A stretch of DNA of 5,946 bases, from the NCBI GenBank assembly GCA_013812485.1, contig JACCTJ010000334.1:1-5946 (forward strand), read 5' to 3'. Under the pieces are notes generated by a model. That model saw only the letters and a program-made list of their open reading frames with translations, ran no database searches and was not told the origin of the DNA. The position numbers were made by a program, and so were the translations under genes. Within the stretch, counting starts at the first letter, position 1. Each line of letters opens with the position of its first letter. Positions 1 to 5,454 of the stretch are shown piece by piece. Source of the DNA: Thermoleophilaceae bacterium (GTDB lineage: Bacteria; Actinomycetota; Thermoleophilia; Solirubrobacterales; Thermoleophilaceae).

Positions 1-1377
1 CTCATGCAGACGCTCGTGGTGCCGGCGCTTCCCTTCTTCCAGCGCGAGTTCGACACGACCGCGAACGGCGTGGCGTGGATCGTTACCGGCTTCCTGCTCT
101 CGTCGTCGGTGCTCACTCCGGTCCTCGGCAAGCTCGGCGACACCTACGGCAAGAAGCGCCTGCTCGTGATCTCGCTCGTCGTCTTCGGGGTCGGCGCGCT
201 CGGGGCGGCGGTGTCGTGGAGCCTCGAGTCGCTGATCGCCTTCCGCGTCCTTCAGGGCGCGGGCGCCGCCGTCTTCCCGCTCTCGTTCGGCATCATCCGC
301 GACGAGTTCCCGCCCGAGAAGGTCGGCCTCGGAATAGGCGTCGTCTCCTCGGTGTTCGGCGCCGGCGGAGGCGTCGGGCTCGTGGCGAGCGGCATCATCC
401 TCGAGTACCTGGACTGGCACTGGCTCTTCCTCATCGGAGGAATCCCCGTCCTCGTGGCCGCCGCGGTGATCGCCCGCCACGTGCCCGAGTCGCGGACGTT
501 GACGCCGACCAAGCCCGACTACGCCGGAGCGGCCGCGCTCTCGTTCGCGCTCGCGACGCTCCTGCTCGGGATCAGCCAGGGAAACGCGTGGGGGTGGTCG
601 TCCGCCCGGGTCATCGGCCTGCTCGCGGCCAGTGCCCTGTTCTTCACCCTGTGGGCCGTGATCGAGAGGCGCGTGCGCGAGCCGATGGTCGACCTGGGCA
701 TGCTCGCCCGCCCGAAGATGGCGGCCACCAACGCGATCACCTTCCTGGTCGGCTTCGCCATGTTCTCGGCCTTCATCTCGCTGCCCAACTTCGTGCAGAT
801 GCCGGCCGGACTGCCGGCCGGAATCGCCGAGCGGGCGGGCTACGGCTTCGGTGCCTCGCCGATCGAGTCGGGCCTGTTCTTCGTGCCCTCGTCACTGGCC
901 ATGATCTTTGCCGGCCCGATCGCGGGCTCGCTCGGCTCCCGGCTCGGCGCGGCGGTGCCCCTGCGGATCGGGCTTCTCGCGGCGGGCTCGGGCCTCGGCC
1001 TCTTCGTCCTCGCCCACGACGAGCCGTGGCACATCTACACCTCGATGGCTCTGCTCGGCGTGGGGATCGGCTTCTCTCTGGCCGCGGTGGGCAAGCTGGC
1101 GGTCGACAACGCGCGCTCCCGCGAGACCGGCGTCGCCTCCGCGATCAACACGATCATGCGCACAGCCGGGGCCGCCCTCGGCGCGCAGGTCGCCGCCACG
1201 ATCATCTCGGCCAACGTCATTCCGGGGACCGCCGTGCCGGCCGAGACGGGCTTCACGGTCGCGTTCACCATCGGGACGATCACGGTGCTCGCGGCGCTCG
1301 TACCGACGTTCGTACTGACGCGCGGCGCGCGGCGCGGGCGAGGGGTGGGTGACGCGGAGCTCGAGGTGGCGGCCTAG
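1..1377 (+). CDS. MFS transporter, DHA2 (EmrB/QacA)-like drug:H+ antiporter, 5'-truncated by window
   Basis: Inner-membrane permease of the major facilitator superfamily, probably exporting a drug or metabolite in exchange for protons; the substrate cannot be read from sequence. Numbering from the codon at position 4: residues 1-10 (MQTLVVPALP) are the end of TM1, which in this family sits well inside the protein. The reading frame is also open across bases 1-3, so the true start lies left of the window. Motif A is at residues 42-52 (GKLGDTYGKKR). A motif-B-like RVLQGAGAA is at 81-89, and WHWLFLIGGIP follows TM5 at 138-148. About 13 hydrophobic segments are visible, fitting a 14-TM DHA2 architecture with the first one cut. 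The motif C region (GAGGGVGLVASG, 119-130) lacks the usual GP pair. The C-terminus is a short charged tail ending in TAG. The family call is firm and the substrate unknown. Confidence 0.93.
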   Translation, partial: LMQTLVVPALPFFQREFDTTANGVAWIVTGFLLSSSVLTPVLGKLGDTYGKKRLLVISLVVFGVGALGAAVSWSLESLIAFRVLQGAGAAVFPLSFGIIRDEFPPEKVGLGIGVVSSVFGAGGGVGLVASGIILEYLDWHWLFLIGGIPVLVAAAVIARHVPESRTLTPTKPDYAGAAALSFALATLLLGISQGNAWGWSSARVIGLLAASALFFTLWAVIERRVREPMVDLGMLARPKMAATNAITFLVGFAMFSAFISLPNFVQMPAGLPAGIAERAGYGFGASPIESGLFFVPSSLAMIFAGPIAGSLGSRLGAAVPLRIGLLAAGSGLGLFVLAHDEPWHIYTSMALLGVGIGFSLAAVGKLAVDNARSRETGVASAINTIMRTAGAALGAQVAATIISANVIPGTAVPAETGFTVAFTIGTITVLAALVPTFVLTRGARRGRGVGDAELEVAA

Positions 1378-1442
1378 GCGGGCGACGGCGGTCAGCGGAT
1401 GACGCCAGGCTTGAGCCGGCTGTCGTCGGAGAAGAACGAACG

Positions 1443-1470
1443 GGCACACGTCACTTGGGATGAGTGTGCC
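1443..1470. promoter_or_regulatory. Inverted repeat downstream of the MFS gene
   Basis: Perfect 7-base arms GGCACAC (1443-1449) and GTGTGCC (1464-1470) are separated by 14 bases. The repeat lies 65 bases after the MFS stop codon and is followed by TTGGT rather than a T-run. It could be an operator for a dimeric regulator or the first half of a double terminator structure. The symmetry is seen directly; its role is inference. Confidence 0.4.
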
Positions 1471-1482
1471 TTGGTCATGCGC

Positions 1483-1514
1483 GGGAGCCGCCGTCGGTTT
1501 CGATGGCGGCTCTC
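1483..1514 (+). terminator. Strong GC-rich hairpin between MFS and iron-enzyme genes (possible terminator)
   Basis: A near-continuous 14-base-pair stem, with two G-T wobbles, closes on a GTTT tetraloop at 1497-1500. The core arms GAGCCGCC (1485-1492) and GGCGGCTC (1505-1512) are perfect, and TCG/CGA pairs continue inward to the loop. It stands 105 bases after the MFS stop and about 100 bases before the start of the iron-enzyme gene, where a transcription terminator would be expected. There is no T-tract, so it would have to act as a U-poor actinobacterial-type terminator or as an RNA structure of other use. Confidence 0.45.
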
Positions 1515-1599
1515 ACGCCGCGAGGAGTCGTGCGCGAGCGACGCCGGGTACGAACGGCGCGTCGCGCTCCGCCGCCGGATCGTCGCCACGGGAGGCAGG

Positions 1600-1613
1600 C
1601 ATACTGGGATCTC
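1600..1613 (+). promoter_or_regulatory. Candidate -10 element giving a leaderless transcript
   Basis: CATACT at 1600-1605 resembles the bacterial -10 hexamer (TAnnnT type, first base off). It ends 8 bases before the GTG at 1614, so transcription would begin at or within a base or two of the start codon. No convincing -35 is seen about 17 bases upstream. The only purine-rich SD-like string, GGAGG at 1591-1595, is too far from the GTG for normal use, which supports leaderless initiation there. Confidence 0.4.
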
Positions 1614-2669
1614 GTGACGCGCGTGGTCGACGACATCCGAGCTCCCGTGGGCCTTCCCGCCCCGCGCGGGGAGATGAGCCGGTTCCTGCTCGAGCGCCTG
1701 GGAGGCTCGCCGGGGGAGTGGGCGCCGGCGCCGCCGGTACCGCTCGACCCGCGCCGGGGCGAGGACTTCCACCTGTCGCTCTGCCTCTGCTACGAGCTCC
1801 ACTACGGCGGGCTCGACGGAGTCGACGACGCCTGGGAGTGGGATCCCTCGCTGCTCGAGCTGCGGGCTCGGCTCGAGCGCGCCTTCGAGGCGAGCCTGCT
1901 CGAGGACCTCGACGCGGTGGAGGCACCCGCGTCGCTCGACGGCGACTCGACCACCGATGTCGCCTCCGTCCTGCGCGCGCTCGGCGAGCACGACGGCGGC
2001 GGTCCGTCGATCGCCGGGCACGTCGCCCGGTCGGCCTCGCTCGAGCAGGTTCGCGAGCTCGTCGTGCAGCGCTCGGCCTACCAGCTCAAGGAGGCCGATC
2101 CCCATTCGTGGCTGATCCCTCGCCTGCGGGGCGGGCCGAAGACCGCGCTCGTCGAGGTCCAGTTCGACGAGTACGGCGCGGGCGACGCGGCGCGCCTGCA
2201 CCAGACCCTCTACTGCGAGGCCATGGAGGCTCTCGAGCTCGACGGCCGGCCCGGGGCCTACCTCGACCTCATCCCCGGGGTCACGCTCGCCACCGCGAAC
2301 CTGGCCTCGCTGCTCGGCCTGCACCGGCGCTGGCGCGGGGCGAGCGTCGGTCACCTGGCCCTGATCGAGATGACATCGTCCGACGCCAACCGCCGCTACG
2401 CAAACGGCCTGCGGCGCCTCGGGCTCGGTACCGCGGTCACCGCCTTCTACGACGAGCACGTCGAGGCCGACGCGCTCCACGACGCCATCGCCGTGAACGA
2501 CGTGGCCGGCGCACTGGCCCTCGAAGAGCCGGAGCTCGGTCCCCAGATCGTGTTCGGTGCCCGCGCGCTTCTGGCCGTCGAGGCGCGCTTCGCCGAACAC
2601 CTGCTCGACTGCTGGCGGGGCGCCGAGACGTCGCTGCGGGAAGGCCTCGTCGCTTCCGGGGCCGCCTGA
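1614..2669 (+). CDS. Iron-containing redox enzyme family protein (haem-oxygenase-like diiron fold)
   Basis: A predicted soluble, mostly helical protein of 351 residues, close to the usual length for actinobacterial members annotated as iron-containing redox enzymes. Relatives with the haem-oxygenase-like diiron oxidase (HDO) fold oxidise small molecules with O2. The substrate here is unknown. Family-like stretches are the N-terminal FHLSLCLCYELHYGGLD (residues 52-68), an ExxxH (KEADPHSW, E160/H164), EVQFDEYGAG (181-190) and FYDEHVEADALHD (278-290). The last carries an E/D/H cluster suited to binding a dinuclear metal. Ligand assignment is inference. GTG at 1614 is chosen because upstream codons are Arg/Pro-rich, cross a strong hairpin and do not resemble the family; a -10-like box lies 8 bases before it. 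ATG at 1674 is a fallback start. The gene is convergent with a CDGSH iron-sulfur gene, its stop 13 bases from that gene's stop. Confidence 0.85.
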   Translation: MTRVVDDIRAPVGLPAPRGEMSRFLLERLGGSPGEWAPAPPVPLDPRRGEDFHLSLCLCYELHYGGLDGVDDAWEWDPSLLELRARLERAFEASLLEDLDAVEAPASLDGDSTTDVASVLRALGEHDGGGPSIAGHVARSASLEQVRELVVQRSAYQLKEADPHSWLIPRLRGGPKTALVEVQFDEYGAGDAARLHQTLYCEAMEALELDGRPGAYLDLIPGVTLATANLASLLGLHRRWRGASVGHLALIEMTSSDANRRYANGLRRLGLGTAVTAFYDEHVEADALHDAIAVNDVAGALALEEPELGPQIVFGARALLAVEARFAEHLLDCWRGAETSLREGLVASGAA

Positions 2670-2686
2670 CCCGGGGAACCTGTCAG
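2666..2686. terminator. Small symmetric hairpin spanning both convergent stop codons
   Basis: CTGAC (2666-2670) and GTCAG (2682-2686) form perfect 5-base arms around an 11-base loop. Each arm contains the TGA stop of one of the two convergent genes. The stem is short and lacks flanking T or A tracts, so a bidirectional terminator role is only possible. Confidence 0.25.
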
Positions 2687-2985
2687 CCGTCCTCGGCGCA
2701 GAGCGGCACCGTCACCCGAGGTCCCACAGCTTGCGGCGGGCCGCCGGGCGCTCGAAAACCGATGCTGCGGTGAGTGCCGTCGCAGAGCGGCCCGAGACGG
2801 GAGTGCCCGCAGCGACAGAGCGCCACCGCCCGGCGATGGGTTCCGACCTCGACGCCGGCCGCATCGACCAGGCGGAACGGTCCGCGCAGCACCACGGGAC
2901 CGTCCGGGTAGGCGGTCAGGGAGGTCGCACGGGCGGGCCGCGCGGCGTCGGCGTCGGTGGCGGCGGTGTCAGGTCGCGGGGCCAT
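2683..2985 (-). CDS. CDGSH iron-sulfur domain protein
   Basis: A small protein of 100 residues predicted to carry one [2Fe-2S] cluster bound by three Cys and one His, the hallmark of CDGSH (mitoNEET/MiNT-like) proteins, which act in electron or cluster transfer. The signature is complete at residues 57-72 (CRCGHSRLGPLCDGTH), with ligands C57, C59, C68 and H72 and the conserved P66 and D69. A typical lead-in, GPVVLRGPFRL, is at 29-39. The first 24 residues are Ala/Asp/Arg-rich and look unstructured; no signal peptide or membrane segment is present. It is the last gene of a three-gene minus-strand operon. Its ATG lies inside the end of the lipoprotein gene, a 17-base overlap in another frame, which suggests translational coupling. 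It converges on the iron-containing redox enzyme gene, which also handles iron. Family assignment is firm; partner and pathway are unknown. Confidence 0.92.
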   Translation of the reverse strand: MAPRPDTAATDADAARPARATSLTAYPDGPVVLRGPFRLVDAAGVEVGTHRRAVALCRCGHSRLGPLCDGTHRSIGFRAPGGPPQAVGPRVTVPLCAEDG

Positions 2986-3442
2986 GCACGGACCCCGAGC
3001 CCGGGCTCATCGGTGGGGTCGGGAAGAACGTCCGTAGCCCGCGGGCGGGGGGCGGCGGGGGGAGCTGACGCCACTCGGTGAGCTTGCCCTCACGGACCGC
3101 GAAGCGGACCTCGGCCGCGCCGCTGCACGGGCTCCGTCCGTTGCGGAGGCGGAAGCTGGCTAGCGAGCTGCGCTGCTCGGCAACGACCCGCGTCACGTCG
3201 GCGCGGCAGGGGAGCGAGGCGCTGAACCGGGCGCCGTCGGCGGGTCCGCGCAGGCGCACCTCGTCGACCTGCTGGACCACGGCGTTCGGGGCGAAGAAGG
3301 CGCCGGCGCGATCGTAGTCGCCGGCGTTCACCGCGCGGCTCCAGCCGCGGATCACCGCCTCGGGATCGTCCTCGGTCTCGGCGCCGCAGCCGCCGATCGC
3401 CGCGATCATGGCGGCGAGCGCGAGCGCAGCAGGGCGAGGCAT
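2969..3442 (-). CDS. NTF2/SnoaL-like lipoprotein
   Basis: A 157-residue predicted exported lipoprotein. The N-terminus has a basic residue, a hydrophobic Ala/Leu/Ile stretch and a lipobox ending IGGC, so Cys19 should be lipidated after cleavage. A nuclear-transport-factor-2/SnoaL-like domain spans roughly residues 27-127: VIRGWSRAVNAGDYDRAGAFF is its typical first helix, followed by VVQQVDEVRLRGPADG, a SLPCRADV strand (C79), SPC (C106) and the closing VRFAVREGKLTEWRQLP pattern. C79 and C106 could form a disulfide outside the membrane. The tail is Pro-rich (PPPPPP from 128). ATG at 3442 overlaps the methyltransferase stop as TGATG; a GTG at 3445 (GTGA overlap) is an alternative start. Both imply coupling to the upstream gene. 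Such domains often bind small hydrophobic ligands, but no catalytic role can be claimed. Confidence 0.8.
   Translation of the reverse strand: MPRPAALALAAMIAAIGGCGAETEDDPEAVIRGWSRAVNAGDYDRAGAFFAPNAVVQQVDEVRLRGPADGARFSASLPCRADVTRVVAEQRSSLASFRLRNGRSPCSGAAEVRFAVREGKLTEWRQLPPPPPARGLRTFFPTPPMSPGSGSVHGPAT
2997..3008. repeat. Perfect 12-bp palindrome just upstream of the CDGSH start
   Basis: GAGCCCGGGCTC is fully palindromic and lies 11 bases before the CDGSH ATG, inside the coding sequence for the lipoprotein C-terminus. It could form a hairpin near the ribosome entry site or be a chance result of Pro/Gly/Ser codons in GC-rich DNA. Confidence 0.3.
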
Positions 3443-4188
3443 CACGCGGGACGCGTGTAGACGGAGACGTGGCGAGCCGAGGCCGCGGTGAACGGCTCGC
3501 GGGTCCAGGCGCCCCAGCGCTCACGCAGGCGCAGGCCGCCGAGGCGGGCGATGAGGTCGAGCTCCTGGGGCGAGGCGTAGGCGTTGGTGAAGCCGTTCAG
3601 GCGCACGCCGTCGTTCGAGAGGTGAACGTTGGTCGTCTCCACGGTCTGCGTGGAGGAGTCGTAGCGCAGGATCTGCAGCTCGACCCGCCCGGCGCTCGTG
3701 AAGCGAGGGACCACGGCCTGGCCGTGTCGGAAGGCACCGACATCGAGGATCGTCGCCTCGACGACGAACACGCCGCCGTCGGCGAGATGCCGCCTTGCGT
3801 TGGCGAAGCAGCGGATCTTCTCGTCCTGGGTGGGCAGCCCGAAGATCGTGTGGAGGGCGAGGACGACGACCGAGAATCGCTCTCCGGGGAGCTCCGTGTC
3901 GGCGAACGAGCCCACGGCCACGGGGATCTCGTCGCCCCCGGGAAGCTTGCGCAGCTCCTCCACCATCGCCGGAGAGGCCTCGATCCCGTGGACCTCGACG
4001 CCGCGGGCGCGCAGCGGAAGGGCGAGACGACCCGTCCCGATCCCCATCTCGAGCACCCGACCCCGGCCGGCGAGCTCGGCCAGGCACGTCACCGCCCGCT
4101 CGGTGTCGGGGATGGCGCTGTACAGCGCGTCGTAGTCGGCGGCGATCTGCTCGCCGTACGCGGCCGGATCGTAGTTCGAGGCGGTCAT
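3442..4188 (-). CDS. Class I SAM-dependent methyltransferase (Methyltransf_25-like)
   Basis: A 248-residue cytosolic methyltransferase with a Rossmann-like fold; the substrate cannot be deduced. Motif I is VLEMGIGTGRLALPL (45-59, with the E-x-G-x-G-x-G pattern at E47-G53). The acidic end of strand 2 is E70 in VHGIEASPAMVEEL (66-79). D97 in GSFADTEL would lie by the adenine, and motif IV-like VVVLALHTIFGLPTQDE (107-123) precedes LADGGVFVVEA (135-145). The C-terminal half (NVHLSNDGVRLNGFTNAYASPQELDLIARLGGLRLRERW, 187-225, cited by its ends NVHLSN and RLRERW) resembles small-molecule or unknown-target members rather than RNA or DNA methylases. It is the first gene of the operon; its TGA overlaps the start of the lipoprotein gene. 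No Shine-Dalgarno sequence is evident before the ATG at 4188. The nearest -10-like box, TACCCT at 4223-4218, would give a leader of about 20 bases. Confidence 0.88.
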   Translation of the reverse strand: MTASNYDPAAYGEQIAADYDALYSAIPDTERAVTCLAELAGRGRVLEMGIGTGRLALPLRARGVEVHGIEASPAMVEELRKLPGGDEIPVAVGSFADTELPGERFSVVVLALHTIFGLPTQDEKIRCFANARRHLADGGVFVVEATILDVGAFRHGQAVVPRFTSAGRVELQILRYDSSTQTVETTNVHLSNDGVRLNGFTNAYASPQELDLIARLGGLRLRERWGAWTREPFTAASARHVSVYTRPA

Positions 4189-4216
4189 CGCGGAGGAGGG
4201 TCCAGGTGGCGAGGGC

Positions 4217-4249
4217 TAGGGTAGAAACCCCTCGGCGGACCGTTAGCGT
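4217..4249. promoter_or_regulatory. Divergent promoter region with overlapping -10-like boxes
   Basis: The 69-base gap between divergent starts (4188 minus, 4258 plus) holds the symmetric string TAGGGTA at 4217-4223. It reads TAGGGT on the plus strand and TACCCT on the minus strand, both fitting TAnnnT. A second plus-strand box, TAGCGT at 4244-4249, ends 8 bases before the ATG at 4258 and would make a leaderless HemK-like mRNA. GGGT/ACCC arms at 4219-4222 and 4227-4230 form a small operator-like repeat over the shared box. No clear -35 hexamers are visible. Confidence 0.4.
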
Positions 4250-4257
4250 ACCCGCGG

Positions 4258-5052
4258 ATGAGCATGACGACCGGACCCCGGCTCGCCTCGGCCGTGCTCC
4301 CCGCCGTACGCCGGCTCGCCGCGGCAGGCTGCCCGAGCGCGACGGCGGACGCGGAGGCCCTGGCCGCCGAGAGCGCCGCGGCGGCGGGAGACGGCGCGCT
4401 CGAGCGCTTCGAGGCCCTCGTCGCCCGCCGGGCCGCCCGGGAGCCCCTCGCCTACATCCTCGGCCGGCAGACCTTCCGGGGCCTCGCGCTGCGGGTCGAC
4501 TCTCGGGTGCTCGTGCCTCGTCCCCATACCGGCGCGCTCGTCGAGGCGGGACTCGTCGCTCCCCGAGGCGCCCACGTCCTCGATCTCTGCACGGGCTCGG
4601 GGGCCGTCGCTCTCGCGCTGGCGCGCGAGCGCCCCGACCTGCGGGTGAGCGGGGCCGACATCTCGCCCGACGCCCTCGCCGTGGCCCGCGAGAACGGAGA
4701 TCGATTGGGACTCGAGGTCTCCTGGATCGAGTCTGACCTCCTGGGCGGCGCACCGGGACCCTGGGATGCCGTGCTGGCCAACGCTCCCTACATCGCCGAG
4801 CCCGACGAGCCGGAGCTCGCCCGCGAGCTGATCGTCCACGAGCCGCCGGGGGCGTTTCGAGGTGGCCTCGACGGGCTCGACATCGTCCGCCGGCTGATCG
4901 GGCAGGCGTCCAAGGTGCCGTGGCTGGCCCTCGAGGTCGGAGATGCCCATGCCCCGGAGGTCGGCGAGATGCTGCGGGCCGCCGGCTTTCGCGAGGTCAC
5001 GACCCGACGCGACTTCACCGGGGCGGAGCGGGTGGTGGTGGGGCGCCGGTAG
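4258..5052 (+). CDS. HemK/PrmC-family protein-(glutamine-N5) methyltransferase, divergent paralogue (NAPY motif)
   Basis: A 264-residue SAM-dependent methyltransferase of the HemK/PrmC family, near the family's usual length. The helical N-terminal domain spans roughly 1-75 and ends in the diagnostic REPLAYILGRQTFRGL (61-76). VLVPRPHTGALVE (84-96) matches the VPRPxTE segment, but with His-Thr-Gly in place of an acidic-Thr-Glu. Motif I is VLDLCTGSGAVALALA (107-122, Cys where Gly is common). D134 ends strand 2. The catalytic NPPY motif reads NAPY at 175-178, followed by HEPPGAFRGGLDGLDIVRRLI (194-214, the usual EP..A..GG.DGL block) and a C-terminal DFTGAERVVVGRR. NPPY in PrmC binds the glutamine of release-factor GGQ loops. 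NAPY occurs in related paralogues of unassigned substrate (the TIGR03704-type group, from memory), so this is probably not the housekeeping prmC. ATG at 4264 is an alternative start. The gene is divergent from the methyltransferase/CDGSH operon. Confidence 0.85.
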   Translation: MSMTTGPRLASAVLPAVRRLAAAGCPSATADAEALAAESAAAAGDGALERFEALVARRAAREPLAYILGRQTFRGLALRVDSRVLVPRPHTGALVEAGLVAPRGAHVLDLCTGSGAVALALARERPDLRVSGADISPDALAVARENGDRLGLEVSWIESDLLGGAPGPWDAVLANAPYIAEPDEPELARELIVHEPPGAFRGGLDGLDIVRRLIGQASKVPWLALEVGDAHAPEVGEMLRAAGFREVTTRRDFTGAERVVVGRR

Positions 5053-5078
5053 TCACCACCGCATGGCGGGCACGCGCA

Positions 5079-5136
5079 GGAGCAACCGATGGGACTCGAA
5101 CGCACGACCGCCGGGCGACGCAACACGGCCAGCTCT
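5079..5136 (-). pseudogene. Decayed tRNA-His-like 3' half
   Basis: Read on the minus strand, the segment has the tRNA order: a D-stem-like AGAGC, a disturbed anticodon arm, a variable stretch CGGTC, and a T-arm with TTCGAGT loop and CCCAT strand. Bases 5087-5112 match 5414-5439 at 25 of 26 positions, the latter being part of a recognisable tRNA-His fragment. The one change turns the T-stem strand GTGGG into GTGCG and breaks a pair. The anticodon arm has one extra base and only three outer pairs. There is no matching 5' acceptor strand or D-arm, so no functional tRNA can form. Confidence 0.6.
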
Positions 5137-5176
5137 CGAGACGCGCAACGCTGTGGTGGGCGAGCGGCTCTGGCCC

Positions 5177-5191
5177 GCTTCGGGACGAAGC
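5177..5191. repeat. Short perfect hairpin at the left edge of the inverted-repeat segment
   Basis: GCTTCG (5177-5182) and CGAAGC (5186-5191) form a 6-base stem over a 3-base GGA loop. It abuts the outer end of the 5191-5402 inverted repeat and lies 125 bases after the HemK-like stop. No T-tract follows, so a terminator role is weak. Confidence 0.3.
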
Positions 5192-5402
5192 GAAGCCCCG
5201 CTTGTGAGGCTGTTGCACAAAGGCGTCTCGCGAAAGGCGCTGCGCACTCGCAGAAGCGGTGCCAGAGCGGCGGAGCGGCGCGATGTCGCGCGCGGCGGGC
5301 GGTACGCGGCGGACGACTCGGAGCTTTTCGGAGCCCACCCTTAGAACGGATCCAGGGAGCTCGCCGGAGGTTTGCGCGACAGCCTCTTGAGCGGGGCTTT
5401 CG
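5191..5402. mobile_element. 212-bp segment bounded by imperfect terminal inverted repeats (MITE-like candidate)
   Basis: The left arm (5191-5221, beginning CGAAGCCCCGCT and containing GAGGCTGTTGCACAAA) matches the reverse complement of the right arm (5371-5402) at about 26 of 31 positions with one gap. Blocks GCCCCGCT and GAGGCTGT are identical in both arms. The roughly 149-base interior has no credible gene. Size and ends resemble a non-autonomous miniature element, and GGCTGTTGCACAAA-type ends are common among insertion sequences. No clear target-site duplication is seen. The right arm stops 5 bases from the tRNA-His fragment. A large structured RNA or the remnant of a deleted insertion sequence are alternatives. 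Confidence 0.45.
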
Positions 5403-5407
5403 TCCAG

Positions 5408-5454
5408 GGTGAGCGATGGGACTCGAACCCACGACCGCCTGGACCACAACCAGG
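5408..5454 (-). pseudogene. tRNA-His(GTG) 3' fragment (anticodon arm to acceptor 3' strand), likely attachment site
   Basis: On the minus strand the anticodon arm is perfect: CCTGG, loop TTGTGGT, CCAGG (5454-5438), giving anticodon GTG at 5447-5445, i.e. histidine. A 5-base variable region, CGGTC, follows. Next is a T-arm, GTGGG-TTCGAGT-CCCAT, that pairs fully with one G-T. The acceptor strand is CGCTCAC with a discriminator C, as expected for tRNA-His, where C73 pairs with an extra 5' G. CCA is not encoded. The 5' half (GTGAGCG acceptor strand and D-arm) is absent: similarity stops at 5454-5455. Such anticodon-to-3'-end fragments are the usual footprint of tyrosine-integrase insertion into tRNA genes. 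By orientation, an element and the intact tRNA would lie to the right. Confidence 0.72.

Noticed and set aside
1392..1478. A 28-codon minus-strand frame (begins MTKAHSSQV) after the MFS gene
   Set aside because: No Shine-Dalgarno, no recognised family, and it coincides with an inverted repeat; probably the tail of a long non-coding antisense frame.
1464..1613. An in-frame 50-codon upstream extension of the iron-enzyme gene starting at ATG 1464
   Set aside because: It is Arg/Pro-rich, crosses the strong hairpin at 1483-1514 and lacks family similarity; the -10-like box at 1600 favours GTG 1614.
892..2600. Long minus-strand open frames opposite the MFS and iron-enzyme genes
   Set aside because: They are antisense shadows produced by high GC, with biased composition and no recognisable domains.
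5201..5390. TTG(T/A) flanks of the inner GAGGCTGT repeats as a target-site duplication
   Set aside because: Only three bases agree, and the inverted repeat continues beyond them, so they cannot be a true duplication outside the element.
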